34,109 bases of DNA from JAIYDQ01 sp034408855 (GCA_034408855.1 JAWXCK010000192.1:1-34109); one strand, 5' to 3'. Shown: positions 25,084 through 33,448, counted from the first letter of the stretch. The notes: generated by a model from the letters alone, not told the origin. Program-made: numbers and translations.

Positions 25084-26814
25084 TCATAGAACTTCTTTGA
25101 GAAAATTTACGATGTCGTCGGTAACTTGACTCATCCACTGCGACTGATTCCAGTGACCATGTTTGGCATCGTTGTGAACTACCTGACGCGATTTGACGCC
25201 GACGCTTTTGAGTTTTTCAAGCGATGGAAGATCGCGGTCCGGATTATCGAGACTGCCGGTAATGAATAGAACCGGCGGATCGTCGGCGGTTATTTTTTCG
25301 TACGCATCGGCAAGATGATAGAGATCCGCACCGTCGTCAATCGACTTGCCAAGCCAATCGATGGCGTTGGATTTCATTCCTGGGTGCGATCGCTCAGCGA
25401 CGCTGCCGGTCGCGATTTGAAATGGACCTGCCATTGCCACAGCGGCTTTGACTCGCGACGAAGTTGTCGGGATCGGCGTCGGCTGAAGAGACGGAACATC
25501 AGAGCCGGTTGCCATGAGTCCTACAAGATGCCCGCCCGCCGAACCGCCAACGGCGGCAATGCGTTCCGGATCGATGCGATACTGCGAGGCATTGGATTTC
25601 AGGAAATGAACGGCGGCGTTGCAATCTTGAATACCAGCCGGAAACTTGGCTTCGTAACCTAAGCGATATTCGATGGCCGCGACGACGTAACCTCGTTCAG
25701 CTAACATCAACGCCAACGATCGAAACTTTGTCTTGTCGCCATGCAGCCAACCCCCGCCATGAACCAGTACGATCGCAGGAAGCTTCGCGGATTCTGATGA
25801 AGGGACAAAAAAATCACATAGCAACTTCCGCGAGCCGACTTGGTGATAAACAACGTCGAAATGCGGCGTTACGTTCTTCGGAATGGCAGTGCTTGGTCGC
25901 GAAGTCGTAGCAACTGCAAGCGGTCCCTGTGGCGGCGGATTCGGCTGGACGCCATAGGTGTTCATCGATTGCTTATACAATCCACCTTGCGTACTAATAA
26001 AGAGTTCGTTCCCATGCTGGCCGCCAAAAGTACAGTTGATGGGTCGCTTAGGCGTTGCGATTTTGTCGAGCAGCTTTCCGTCGGCATTCCATATCCAGAC
26101 GGCTTCGGCACCCGTGCAGTAAACGTTGCCAGCCCGATCGATCGCCATTCCATCAGCCAACGCTCCTGTCGCGGTCGCTTCTAACTTGGCAAAGTCGCGC
26201 AAATTGATAAGCGAACCGTCTTGCTGAACATCGGCTTTGCGAATCAAACCAGGCTTGGTAAGTGAAACATAGAGCGTCTTATCATCGGGCGACAAGGTAA
26301 TTCCATTGGGGCTCTCCAATCCCTCAATCACTACCGAAACCTTTCCGTCGGCTGCAATGCGGCGAATCTGTCCTTCTTTGCTCATCGTCACATAGCCCGT
26401 TCCCTTTCGGTCAACGACCAAATCATTCGGGCGAGCCCCATCCTCGAAGCGAGCCCACGGGTCGAGTTGTTTTCCGTCGCTCGATTTGAGAATACGCGCT
26501 CCAACGTTATCGGAGATATAGACTTCGCCAAGCTGGAAGAAGGTTCCTGAAAAAGCTCCTTGCTCCTCGACCGAACCTTGCCAGGCATTTTTTTCATTGG
26601 AAGGTCGATAGACGTAAAGCTTTTTAGCTTTGACATCTGGAACGAACAACGTTCCGCTGCCATTCGACGCGGCGCCATCCACCATCGCGAAATCGTCACG
26701 CACCAATTCGAGCGGTTGGCTTCGATTTACAAGTTCAGTCGAAACAACGGTCGTCGATTGCGACAATACCAATGTCGATGGAAGCATCGCAAGAAAACAG
26801 ATTGCGTAACGCAT
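25084..26814 (-). CDS. Exported fusion of SMP-30-like propeller and alpha/beta-hydrolase
   Basis: A 576-residue two-domain protein. A signal peptide opens MRYAICFLAMLPSTLVLSQ. Residues about 30-290 form a gluconolactonase/SMP-30-like beta-propeller (SPNGITLSPDDKTLYVS, AGNVYCTGAEAVWIWNADG). Residues about 315-576 are an esterase-type alpha/beta-hydrolase: oxyanion HGGGW at 352-356, nucleophile Ser425 in GGSAGGH, an acidic turn in GSLDNPDRD, and a late His in NDAKHGHW. It probably hydrolyses an ester or lactone of a sugar derivative outside the cytoplasm. The frame extends to 26883, but ATG at 26814, preceded by AAAGG, directly opens the signal peptide and is preferred. Confidence 0.85.
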   Translation of the reverse strand: MRYAICFLAMLPSTLVLSQSTTVVSTELVNRSQPLELVRDDFAMVDGAASNGSGTLFVPDVKAKKLYVYRPSNEKNAWQGSVEEQGAFSGTFFQLGEVYISDNVGARILKSSDGKQLDPWARFEDGARPNDLVVDRKGTGYVTMSKEGQIRRIAADGKVSVVIEGLESPNGITLSPDDKTLYVSLTKPGLIRKADVQQDGSLINLRDFAKLEATATGALADGMAIDRAGNVYCTGAEAVWIWNADGKLLDKIATPKRPINCTFGGQHGNELFISTQGGLYKQSMNTYGVQPNPPPQGPLAVATTSRPSTAIPKNVTPHFDVVYHQVGSRKLLCDFFVPSSESAKLPAIVLVHGGGWLHGDKTKFRSLALMLAERGYVVAAIEYRLGYEAKFPAGIQDCNAAVHFLKSNASQYRIDPERIAAVGGSAGGHLVGLMATGSDVPSLQPTPIPTTSSRVKAAVAMAGPFQIATGSVAERSHPGMKSNAIDWLGKSIDDGADLYHLADAYEKITADDPPVLFITGSLDNPDRDLPSLEKLKSVGVKSRQVVHNDAKHGHWNQSQWMSQVTDDIVNFLKEVL

Positions 26815-26887
26815 AAGGCGGGGACCTTTTTTGAGGAATTTGAAGAACGAGCGGGATGGACGGTTACTGGGCGAGTAAATCATAAGC

Positions 26888-28390
26888 TTACTTTAATCGA
26901 GCCCAAACGAAAGGGAGGCGGTTTCGAATCAAATGGAGGCTCGAATCAGGCAAAAGCTCGATCGCCATTGGGACGACTCGCGTATCTTCCAGCGACCTTT
27001 GTCCTGCTTCGCGTCCATATTTGTAGTCGCGATCGAGGCCGCCTTCGTTATTTAAGCGAACATGTGGCCAATTTGGATCGGCGACCGATATGAAGAATTG
27101 GTCGCGTTCCAAGGCTGGTTTTTCGTCGGAATCTAACCTCAAGCGAGCTTGAGCCAACGATCGAAAAAGTTCCTTCGCGGTGAGCTCAGCAGGATTTACA
27201 AGGCTTATCTTTTTAGCAACGAGTTCTCGATAGGGTTGCTTCCCATCCTCTTGATAGTCACGGAGATGATTGAACGCCGCTTGGATTTCAGTTTGCACCA
27301 ATGGAAAATGCGTGCAGCCAAGGACAACGGTATCGATAGGCGTTACCCCTCCCGATGATCGATAGTTTTCAACAAGATTATAGACGTCATACCGAACATA
27401 GTTGCTGATCGAGTTGAGTTTCCACGACTCGGGATGTTCGGTTGCTTTTAATATTCCTTGAGGCTCGAATCCATAGCGATCGATGTGTACGCAATCGAGG
27501 AGTGCGGCGGCGTTCGTACTACTGGGACCTTGATAGCGACCTGAATCGTCGGGCCCGTCCGCGTTCGAAACGAAGGCAGGATCTCCTTCGATGGCACCGG
27601 CTAAACCAACCGATCCTTGTTGGACTATTTCGGGAAGTCGTTTACCCGATATGCCAACCGATGTTCCGATCGCTTTCGGATAAGCCATACTGCTGCACGT
27701 ACCGACGGTCGCAAGGACACCAACACCACGTCGCGGATCCTTCGTTCCAAGTTCTTCGGTAACACCGCGAGCCCCTGCTTCGACAACTCCGACAACCACG
27801 ATGGGAATATTCCACGCCTTGGTTGCGGTGCGGATATCTTCAAGTCCATACGCGGTAGCGGTGTTGCAGGCGATCACCACGGCTTTTACCGGCAACTTGT
27901 CAGCCGACGGTTGTTTTGCGGAATAGCTTGACCAGTACCTTTGACCTAATAAAAAAATAGTGTCTTTGAGTATGAGTTCTCGAAGAAAAATTTCTTTGCC
28001 AACTGCCGCGTAGTTTCCGTACGGCATATTGGCTTGATCGCCCAAGTAAATGAATCGTTCATGTTCGAAATCGCGCCGTCCGTCGGCAACCGGGCTAAGC
28101 GTTTGGTTGTCAAAGGCATCGAGCGCTAGAATCGCTTCGAGGACTGTTAGGCCACCGATCCCGGAATCAAAAACGCCAATCGGCAAGTGCCGTGTGCTTT
28201 CAAGATACGCTGACGCATTGAACTGATATGGCTGACGGCTGTTTGTCTGGCTCTTGGCGGTCGCTATCAAATTCTGGATAGCCGGTGGCGAAGGTTGTTC
28301 CGCCCACAGACTGCCAAGATTACTGAAAATAGCGGCGAGTCCAGCTATCGTGACCAATGCATTTAGGATACTTGGCTTCATTGGATTCAT
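26888..28390 (-). CDS. Exported glutamate/aspartate racemase-like protein
   Basis: A 500-residue protein homologous to glutamate racemase (MurI), but much longer than the usual 255-290. It has an N-terminal signal peptide ending near SLWAEQ. The racemase core is intact: FDSGIGG (74-80), catalytic-Cys motif CNTAT (175-179) and second Cys motif LGCTHFP (357-363). Insertions relative to MurI lie between 95 and 115, around 265-320 and at the C-terminus (after about 400). Both cysteines present suggest a working racemase in the periplasm, where it could make D-amino acids. Cytoplasmic MurI, which feeds peptidoglycan synthesis, would not be exported. ATG at 28390 is chosen; ATG at 28381 or an upstream start 42 bp earlier are alternatives. 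It is the first gene of the minus-strand string. Confidence 0.78.
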   Translation of the reverse strand: MNPMKPSILNALVTIAGLAAIFSNLGSLWAEQPSPPAIQNLIATAKSQTNSRQPYQFNASAYLESTRHLPIGVFDSGIGGLTVLEAILALDAFDNQTLSPVADGRRDFEHERFIYLGDQANMPYGNYAAVGKEIFLRELILKDTIFLLGQRYWSSYSAKQPSADKLPVKAVVIACNTATAYGLEDIRTATKAWNIPIVVVGVVEAGARGVTEELGTKDPRRGVGVLATVGTCSSMAYPKAIGTSVGISGKRLPEIVQQGSVGLAGAIEGDPAFVSNADGPDDSGRYQGPSSTNAAALLDCVHIDRYGFEPQGILKATEHPESWKLNSISNYVRYDVYNLVENYRSSGGVTPIDTVVLGCTHFPLVQTEIQAAFNHLRDYQEDGKQPYRELVAKKISLVNPAELTAKELFRSLAQARLRLDSDEKPALERDQFFISVADPNWPHVRLNNEGGLDRDYKYGREAGQRSLEDTRVVPMAIELLPDSSLHLIRNRLPFVWARLK

Positions 28391-28450
28391 GGAACGGCAC
28401 TCGAAATAGGTTAAACAATTTAATTGCAACACAAACTTGATTAGAGCATC

Positions 28451-28483
28451 TATAATAGAGTCTTTGACCGTACCTGTGAGGAG
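28451..28483 (+). promoter_or_regulatory. -10 box and Shine-Dalgarno ahead of the zinc-ribbon gene
   Basis: A perfect TATAAT lies at 28451-28456, without a good -35 at the usual distance (TTGCAA at 28424-28429 is 21 bp away). GAGGAG at 28478-28483 is a strong ribosome site, seven bases before the TTG start at 28491. It fixes that unusual start codon. Confidence 0.4.
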
Positions 28484-28490
28484 CTAAGGG

Positions 28491-30626
28491 TTGGAACCAG
28501 TACGCGTTGCGTGTCCAAATTGCCACGGCAAGCTTGTCGTTCGTTCCGAATTGCTGCTTGGTCAGACCGTTGTTTGCCCGCGCTGCAAGTCGGATGTCTC
28601 GCTTCCAACGTTGGCATCGATGTCGAATTCGTCGGAAAAATCGCCGGTAAGCTACGATTCGTCGGCCATCACTCGCGTCGATGACGGCCAGCTCGCTCAA
28701 CGAATTGCTGAAGAGATCAGTACGAAAGAGAGTCTACTCGACGTCGATGGCCAAGCATTTGAGTCAGCGATTCAAGCCTTTAGACCGCACGAAAATAGTG
28801 ATTCGACTTCGAGTGCGTCTGCAAGTCGAAGCGATGATCGAATGCTTGACCAGCCGCTCGCGTTGGAAACCCTTCCCCACGATGATCACCCGATCACTGC
28901 TTCATTAAACGACTGGAACGTGCCTGAAACCCGGCGCAAGCGTCAGATTTTGCTGGTCGTTATGGCCGGTCTCGGAGCAACAATTCTTGCACTAGCCGGT
29001 CTGTTTGCGTTCCTTTCCTTGGCAGCGAAGGATGCGTCGGTCGCCCAGGTTCCGCCCGCAATCGAGTCGCCCCAAGCCGATCCTGCCATACCAGCCAACG
29101 ATTCAGTACCACCCCAGGATCAAAAGAGCGATGGTAGAAATGATACCAAGGAAGTCAGCGATACCGCGGCGTCGGACCCTTTGCAGAATCCGCCGAAAGT
29201 AGTTGACGGTAGCGATGATGGAAAACAACTTCCAGATTCGTCGCAGATTCCGGACAGTCTCACGGAAGCAATGCAGACAAAAGACATTGCCAACTTGATT
29301 CCCGACGCGCGTATCGTCCCAACGGATCAGCAAAAATCGAAGGACGCGAACAACCAAGAGATGTTCGATAGTCTCGATATGCCCGAATCGATGAAACGCT
29401 TCAGCCAAGTTTTCGACCCAGGAAGCCTAAGCTTGTTGCCCGACTCTTTTGGCAAGGAGCTAAACAACGGAGGCGATGGGGGAGCCGAAAAGATCGATAT
29501 TGAAATGCTCTATCATCCGGCAGCCGTGGTTTATCCAAACTGGGAAAAGACTCAAGAGTTTGTCATTCCCCGTTTAGCGACCAAGGACACTTTTCCGCTC
29601 AGCGAGTTACTCATCATCCTTGGGCAACTTTCGAATTGTGGACTCGGTTGGGACTACGAATCGACTCGATTGTCAAACTTGGACACCGATACTCCCGTAT
29701 CGATTTCCGTTGAAGCGATGTCAATGGGTGAAATCGTCGCGAAACTTTGCGACGAACATCGACTGGCCTTGGCTTTCGATAGTCAAGGTCAGCCGCTACT
29801 GAGACCCATTCCTGCTTGGATCAAAGAAGGCTTGCCAAGCGATTGGTCGATTTCCGATCTAGCAACCGATGCAACATCGCTTGAAGAATGGAACCGAATA
29901 CTCGAAGTGTTCTTCCCTTCGATCGGCGATCGATGGAAATTTCAAGGTGATACGTTGCAATGGTCGGATGCGAGCACTCCTATTCAACAAGCGACGGTTG
30001 CGGCTTTTCTAGATCAAGCTCGAACCGCTTTTAGTCTCAAAGCAAAGTCAACACTGCCCGCCTCATTGCTCGATCCACGACTGGGACTCGAAACATCTCA
30101 TGTGTCGTTGTCAAAACAGGGAGCGAGCATTATCGAGCAAGCGATGTCGTTACCGCAGCTATTGGATCGAGCAGCGCGCGATGTTGGAATGAAGCTCGTG
30201 TTCGATTGGAAGTCGGTATCGGCTCATGGACTTTCGCATGCCAAGAGTGCCACGCATTTGCTCCGCGGTCGAAATTTTCCAGAAGTTGCCAGGTGGGGGC
30301 TCGATGAGTTCGCTTTAGTGGCAGTAGTTGACGGATCCGATACGGTTGTAATCACGACGTTGCCTCAGCAGCGAAGGATGTGGCGGACTTTGTTTTTGAA
30401 ATTAGATGCTGGCAAGACAGTCGAAAGCGTTCGCGAGTCGCTCCGGCTATTGTCACCGACTGACGAACAAGGACGATCGACGTTGTTAGTGAGCGCATTA
30501 CCCAAGTTAGGCGAAGCGCCCGACGCTTGGGTCGTGGTCCGGATTTGTGCGCCAAACGTCGAGCAACTGCAATCGCGAGCCGTCCGCGATTCCTTGCAAT
30601 TGCCTCCGCTTAGGATCGCTCGATGA
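28491..30626 (+). CDS. Single-pass membrane protein with cytoplasmic zinc ribbon and STN-like domains
   Basis: A 711-residue protein that I cannot assign to a characterised family. Residues 8-32 hold a four-cysteine zinc ribbon (CPNC at 8-11, CPRC at 29-32). A linker rich in Ser and Asp follows, then one membrane helix at about 152-177 after a basic RRKRQ, which suggests N-in, C-out topology. After an acidic, Pro-rich stretch, two regions (about 345-445 and 535-640) resemble the small secretin/TonB N-terminal (STN) fold, for example SISVEAMSMGEIVAKLCDEH. It starts at TTG with a strong GAGGAG site. Its stop overlaps the next start as ATGA. The role is unknown; a trans-envelope sensing or docking function is speculation. 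Confidence 0.7.
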   Translation: MEPVRVACPNCHGKLVVRSELLLGQTVVCPRCKSDVSLPTLASMSNSSEKSPVSYDSSAITRVDDGQLAQRIAEEISTKESLLDVDGQAFESAIQAFRPHENSDSTSSASASRSDDRMLDQPLALETLPHDDHPITASLNDWNVPETRRKRQILLVVMAGLGATILALAGLFAFLSLAAKDASVAQVPPAIESPQADPAIPANDSVPPQDQKSDGRNDTKEVSDTAASDPLQNPPKVVDGSDDGKQLPDSSQIPDSLTEAMQTKDIANLIPDARIVPTDQQKSKDANNQEMFDSLDMPESMKRFSQVFDPGSLSLLPDSFGKELNNGGDGGAEKIDIEMLYHPAAVVYPNWEKTQEFVIPRLATKDTFPLSELLIILGQLSNCGLGWDYESTRLSNLDTDTPVSISVEAMSMGEIVAKLCDEHRLALAFDSQGQPLLRPIPAWIKEGLPSDWSISDLATDATSLEEWNRILEVFFPSIGDRWKFQGDTLQWSDASTPIQQATVAAFLDQARTAFSLKAKSTLPASLLDPRLGLETSHVSLSKQGASIIEQAMSLPQLLDRAARDVGMKLVFDWKSVSAHGLSHAKSATHLLRGRNFPEVARWGLDEFALVAVVDGSDTVVITTLPQQRRMWRTLFLKLDAGKTVESVRESLRLLSPTDEQGRSTLLVSALPKLGEAPDAWVVVRICAPNVEQLQSRAVRDSLQLPPLRIAR

Positions 30627-31033
30627 ATCGCATGCTAGTTCTCATTTGGCCGCTTCCATGGACGATCGTCGGACTCGTGATCGGAATCGTCTGTCGTATC
30701 GGAGGAGGTCGAATTGTTCAATACAAAGGAACCGTTGTTTGCTACGGGCCGTGGCTAAGTCGATTGTTGCGATGCGTGCCGATTCCAGGCGGTGCATCCG
30801 CCGTGACGCTTGGGCACGTAATATTAGCTCGGTCGAAAGAAGACATGCTGATAACACACTCACATGAACTTGTCCATGTTCGACAGTACCAGCGTTGGGG
30901 GCCGCTTTTTATACCAGCCTATGTCGCGGCTGGTCTTTGGCTATGGTTTGCTGGCCGTGATTGCTATGGCGAGAATCCGTTTGAGATCGAAGCGTTTCAT
31001 TTAGATTCAACACGTACCAAGTTGCGAACGTGA
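30623..31033 (+). CDS. Small conserved membrane protein with HELVH motif
   Basis: A 136-residue protein with two hydrophobic segments (about 5-25 and 94-110). It carries HSHELVHVRQYQRWGP near residues 79-94. HELVH fits the HExxH zinc-binding pattern of gluzincin metalloproteases, and the downstream GENPFEIEA segment could give a third Glu ligand. I recall similar uncharacterised short proteins in other bacteria, with the same HExVHVRQYERWGP core; activity is not established. Translation is coupled to the preceding gene by an ATGA overlap, so the two products are probably made together. Its last 37 bp overlap the convergent BON gene. Confidence 0.7.
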   Translation: MNRMLVLIWPLPWTIVGLVIGIVCRIGGGRIVQYKGTVVCYGPWLSRLLRCVPIPGGASAVTLGHVILARSKEDMLITHSHELVHVRQYQRWGPLFIPAYVAAGLWLWFAGRDCYGENPFEIEAFHLDSTRTKLRT

Positions 31034-31221
31034 ACGCCACGTGTTGCCGAGCGTATCGTCTCTTGTGCTTTTTGCTTCAAATAAAAATTGGAGAGCTGCC
31101 CCGAGATCAACACGGTGTCACCCTGGCGTTCTAACCGCAGTCGATGAAGTTCGTGAAGAGGACTTTCGGCAAGCATCTTCTTGGCTTGCCCAAGCAAATT
31201 TTGAAATCCAGAATCGATCAT
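30997..31221 (-). CDS. BON-domain protein
   Basis: A 74-residue protein consisting almost entirely of one BON domain (about 20-70): LHRLRLERQGDTVLISGQL, then LKQKAQETIR and GVHVRNLVRV. BON domains bind phospholipids or peptidoglycan in proteins such as OsmY. No signal peptide is present in this short version. The frame extends to a GTG at 31260. ATG at 31221, with AAGGA seven bases before it, is preferred. The 3' end overlaps the convergent HELVH gene by 37 bp. Confidence 0.75.
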   Translation of the reverse strand: MIDSGFQNLLGQAKKMLAESPLHELHRLRLERQGDTVLISGQLSNFYLKQKAQETIRSATRGVHVRNLVRVESK

Positions 31222-31534
31222 GTTCGCATCCTTTGCATTGAAAATAATCAAACCACACACAAGGATTCTGCCAACATCAAAAGTTGGCCATCGATGGCAA
31301 ACAGTTTAGCCTATCCCTATCAACGCAGCCTTGTCAATCTCATTCCGAAGAATCGTCATAATCGTCAAAATCGCCCTTCGAATTAGTACAAGTTAGGGTT
31401 CTTTTGTCGGCATTGTCACCCTTGTTTTGCTAGCACAACCTAACCTTTTTTATTCGTAGTAGATTCGGAATACCACTCCGCATTCAGTTCCCTTCAGCAC
31501 CAAGTTCTCAGCTAATTCTAACAAGGCATTGATT
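31222..31534. other. Intergenic region with palindromes and a T-run
   Basis: I see no gene in these 313 bp. GCCAAC (31270-31275) and GTTGGC (31283-31288) form a 6-bp stem. It runs into the perfect palindrome GCCATCGATGGC (31287-31298). Further on, AGTTAGGGTT (31391-31400) can pair imperfectly with AACCTAACC (31437-31445), which is followed by six T residues (31446-31451). This could be a weak plus-strand terminator with a very long loop. Confidence 0.35.
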
Positions 31535-32911
31535 ATGATCGAAATGCTCTGCGTTGCCGCTGAAATTACAGCCGCGCTGCTGATACTATCGATCTTCCTG
31601 CCAGCTTCGGCGAAGAAATCGAGCTCGAAACGCGATTCCCATGCATCGCTCGTCGATGCACAAGTCCTCGACGAATGCAAAGCTTCATTGAATGCGCTAC
31701 GCGGTCTGCTTTTTTTGCAATCCGCTCGCTGGGCTAATAACAACGAACGTCTCGGCCTTGATACGGACCCGAAGGACGATCCGATCGATCGCTTGGTTCA
31801 TCACCTGAACGCCATCGAACCACTCTTAGTTACTTCCAACGCAGATTCGGCAACCCCTCTCGGAAATCGGGATTTGATGGAAAGCTTCCTTCAAACGTGG
31901 AGCGAATGGTCTCCTTGGGCAAATGAACCTGCACGCGTTTGTCTCATTCAAATCGACAATGTCGACCAACTGGATGAGCAGCATGGCCCGATTGCAAACG
32001 AGATCGCCCTTCGGCACCTCGCAGGTTTCCTACAATCGCGAATTGCTGGTTACGGAGAAGCAGTACGATTCAATCATCAATCGTTCGCCATTACGCTGCT
32101 GGGATGGTCGCAACAAAGGTCGATCGATTTTTTCGAATCGATCCGATATGACATTCAAAAAGAAATTCTGACGATTCGAGAAACAGATATATCCGTAACA
32201 GCCTCGGCATCCCTGACCGCTTATGACTTAAAGACGCCTGTAGAAGAACTTTGGGAGCGATTGGAGGACGGCGTTGTTGAGGCGGTCGCGGCAGGAGGCA
32301 ATCGAGGTCGTTGGTACGAAGCCGAAAGCAATCACTGGCACCCAATGGGAGCAGAAGAACCACCGCCTCCTGCAATCGCAGTCGATACAGAGGAGTCGGG
32401 ATCAATCAAGAATAACTCGGATCGCCAGCCAGATAGATCCGCAGCCGCAAAGGTGATTGTAGAAGAAGCAATAAATCCCGCTCGAGCCTCAGAAGTAACG
32501 CCTGACGAAATTAGTTCGGTGGATATCGCTTCTCTTTTTAAGGCAGCCAGCGCAAATCGAGATCCATCGAACAAACCGATTGCGAACGATTACGCTTCTG
32601 AAATGAAATCCAAAGCCTTTGTTAACTCTGATAGCAAACTCAAAAATTTAGAGTCAAGAACTCCGACAAACGATAGCGAACTCGCTTCCGTAGAACCGTT
32701 GCCCGCATCAGAAGAGTCGAGTGACAAACTCAGTAAGCGGCCCAGAGTTGAAGCCGATACGCCTGACCTTCCTCGCCGAACGAAGGTCGCTGAAGCGCCT
32801 CATGGCAACGATGAAGAGCCGCTCAGCGCGACCAACGACGATATCGAAGCTCTCTTTGCTGCCTTCAACAACCCGAAGCAACCTCGCGAAGTTGGAGCGG
32901 CGGCTCGTTAA
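31535..32911 (+). CDS. Membrane-anchored protein with degenerate GGDEF-like domain
   Basis: A 458-residue protein with an N-terminal membrane helix (about 4-24). Residues 109-255 follow the GGDEF fold: PLGNRDLMESFL matches the usual NR entry loop, ARVCLIQIDNVDQLDEQHG is the substrate-strand region, and VRFNHQSFAITLLG occupies the active-site position. There GG(D/E)EF reads NHQSF, so diguanylate cyclase activity is very unlikely. The protein more likely binds nucleotide or partners, or is a structural relic. Residues 260-458 are acidic, low in hydrophobics and probably disordered. The start is ATG at 31535, with AAGG eight bases upstream; TTG at 31529 is an alternative. It stands alone. Confidence 0.65.
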   Translation: MIEMLCVAAEITAALLILSIFLPASAKKSSSKRDSHASLVDAQVLDECKASLNALRGLLFLQSARWANNNERLGLDTDPKDDPIDRLVHHLNAIEPLLVTSNADSATPLGNRDLMESFLQTWSEWSPWANEPARVCLIQIDNVDQLDEQHGPIANEIALRHLAGFLQSRIAGYGEAVRFNHQSFAITLLGWSQQRSIDFFESIRYDIQKEILTIRETDISVTASASLTAYDLKTPVEELWERLEDGVVEAVAAGGNRGRWYEAESNHWHPMGAEEPPPPAIAVDTEESGSIKNNSDRQPDRSAAAKVIVEEAINPARASEVTPDEISSVDIASLFKAASANRDPSNKPIANDYASEMKSKAFVNSDSKLKNLESRTPTNDSELASVEPLPASEESSDKLSKRPRVEADTPDLPRRTKVAEAPHGNDEEPLSATNDDIEALFAAFNNPKQPREVGAAAR

Positions 32912-33010
32912 CGAAGAATTTACTCGGATTTTTGGCTAGCGCATTTCGAAGTTGGCTGTTTTAGGCCGAAGGGTCGGCATCTGCGACTTGTAAATTTGCT
33001 CGAGCCGATT

Positions 33011-33331
33011 TCAATTCGAGCTCGTAGTCTCCTCTTCATACTCCGACTTCTCAGCATCCACCAACTTCTGCAACAGCTCGGTAATTCGATCCAAATGGTC
33101 CGTCGACATATTTAGCGGCTTCGCAAACGACTTGATCGCATTTAACGCTTGCATCCGCTGCCAAGCCTTCTTTCCTCTCCTGCGGATGTCGATCAAGAAA
33201 TTCACGACCTTTGCCGTCTCGATCGAAAAGACATCCCCCGGATTGAGCTTGTGAAACAGCCGATATTCTTCCAGCCAAACACGGTCCCAATCTTGCTTAT
33301 TCAATCGTCGTTGTGTTGTTTTGTACACCAT
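33011..33331 (-). CDS. Small protein resembling the N-terminal part of planctomycete tyrosine recombinases
   Basis: A 106-residue, highly charged helical protein. The core AKVVNFLIDIRRRGKKAW, followed by QRMQALNAIKSF, resembles, from memory, the N-terminal extension of planctomycete tyrosine recombinases/integron-type integrases. In those proteins a similar helix pair with a conserved W-Q-R-x-Q-A-x-x-A-I precedes the DNA-core-binding and catalytic domains. Neither catalytic domain follows: the frame stops at 33011, and no catalytic Arg or Tyr box is visible downstream. The ATG start has a strong GAGGGG site seven to eight bases upstream, so the gene is expressed or recently was. Two repeated sites sit immediately upstream. 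It could be a truncated integrase or a stand-alone DNA-binding protein. Confidence 0.55.
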   Translation of the reverse strand: MVYKTTQRRLNKQDWDRVWLEEYRLFHKLNPGDVFSIETAKVVNFLIDIRRRGKKAWQRMQALNAIKSFAKPLNMSTDHLDRITELLQKLVDAEKSEYEEETTSSN

Positions 33332-33345
33332 TGTAGATCCCCTCG

Positions 33346-33448
33346 CTTCATAAAGATTTTAAGTGCTTTAAGTAAACGTTGTTCGTAGTTCCGCTTTTAG
33401 GCGGCTAAACGACTCTCTTCATAAAGATTTTCCGTGCTTTATGTAGAC
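33346..33448. repeat. Two 32-bp direct repeats with inverted cores, flanking a hairpin
   Basis: Copy one (33346-33377) and copy two (33417-33448) match at 28 of 32 positions, opening CTTCATAAAGATTTT and continuing GTGCTTTA. Copy two is itself an interrupted palindrome, CATAAAG-10 nt-CTTTATG (33420-33443). A small CCGC/GCGG hairpin lies between the copies (33391-33404). The first copy abuts the Shine-Dalgarno of the 33331 gene. The layout fits operator sites or recombinase core sites. The interval 33449-33554 holds nothing that I recognise. Confidence 0.75.

Noticed and set aside
31391..31451. Rho-independent terminator
   Set aside because: The stem is imperfect, the loop is far too long, and no gene ends within 350 bp upstream on that strand; it is kept only as a remark.
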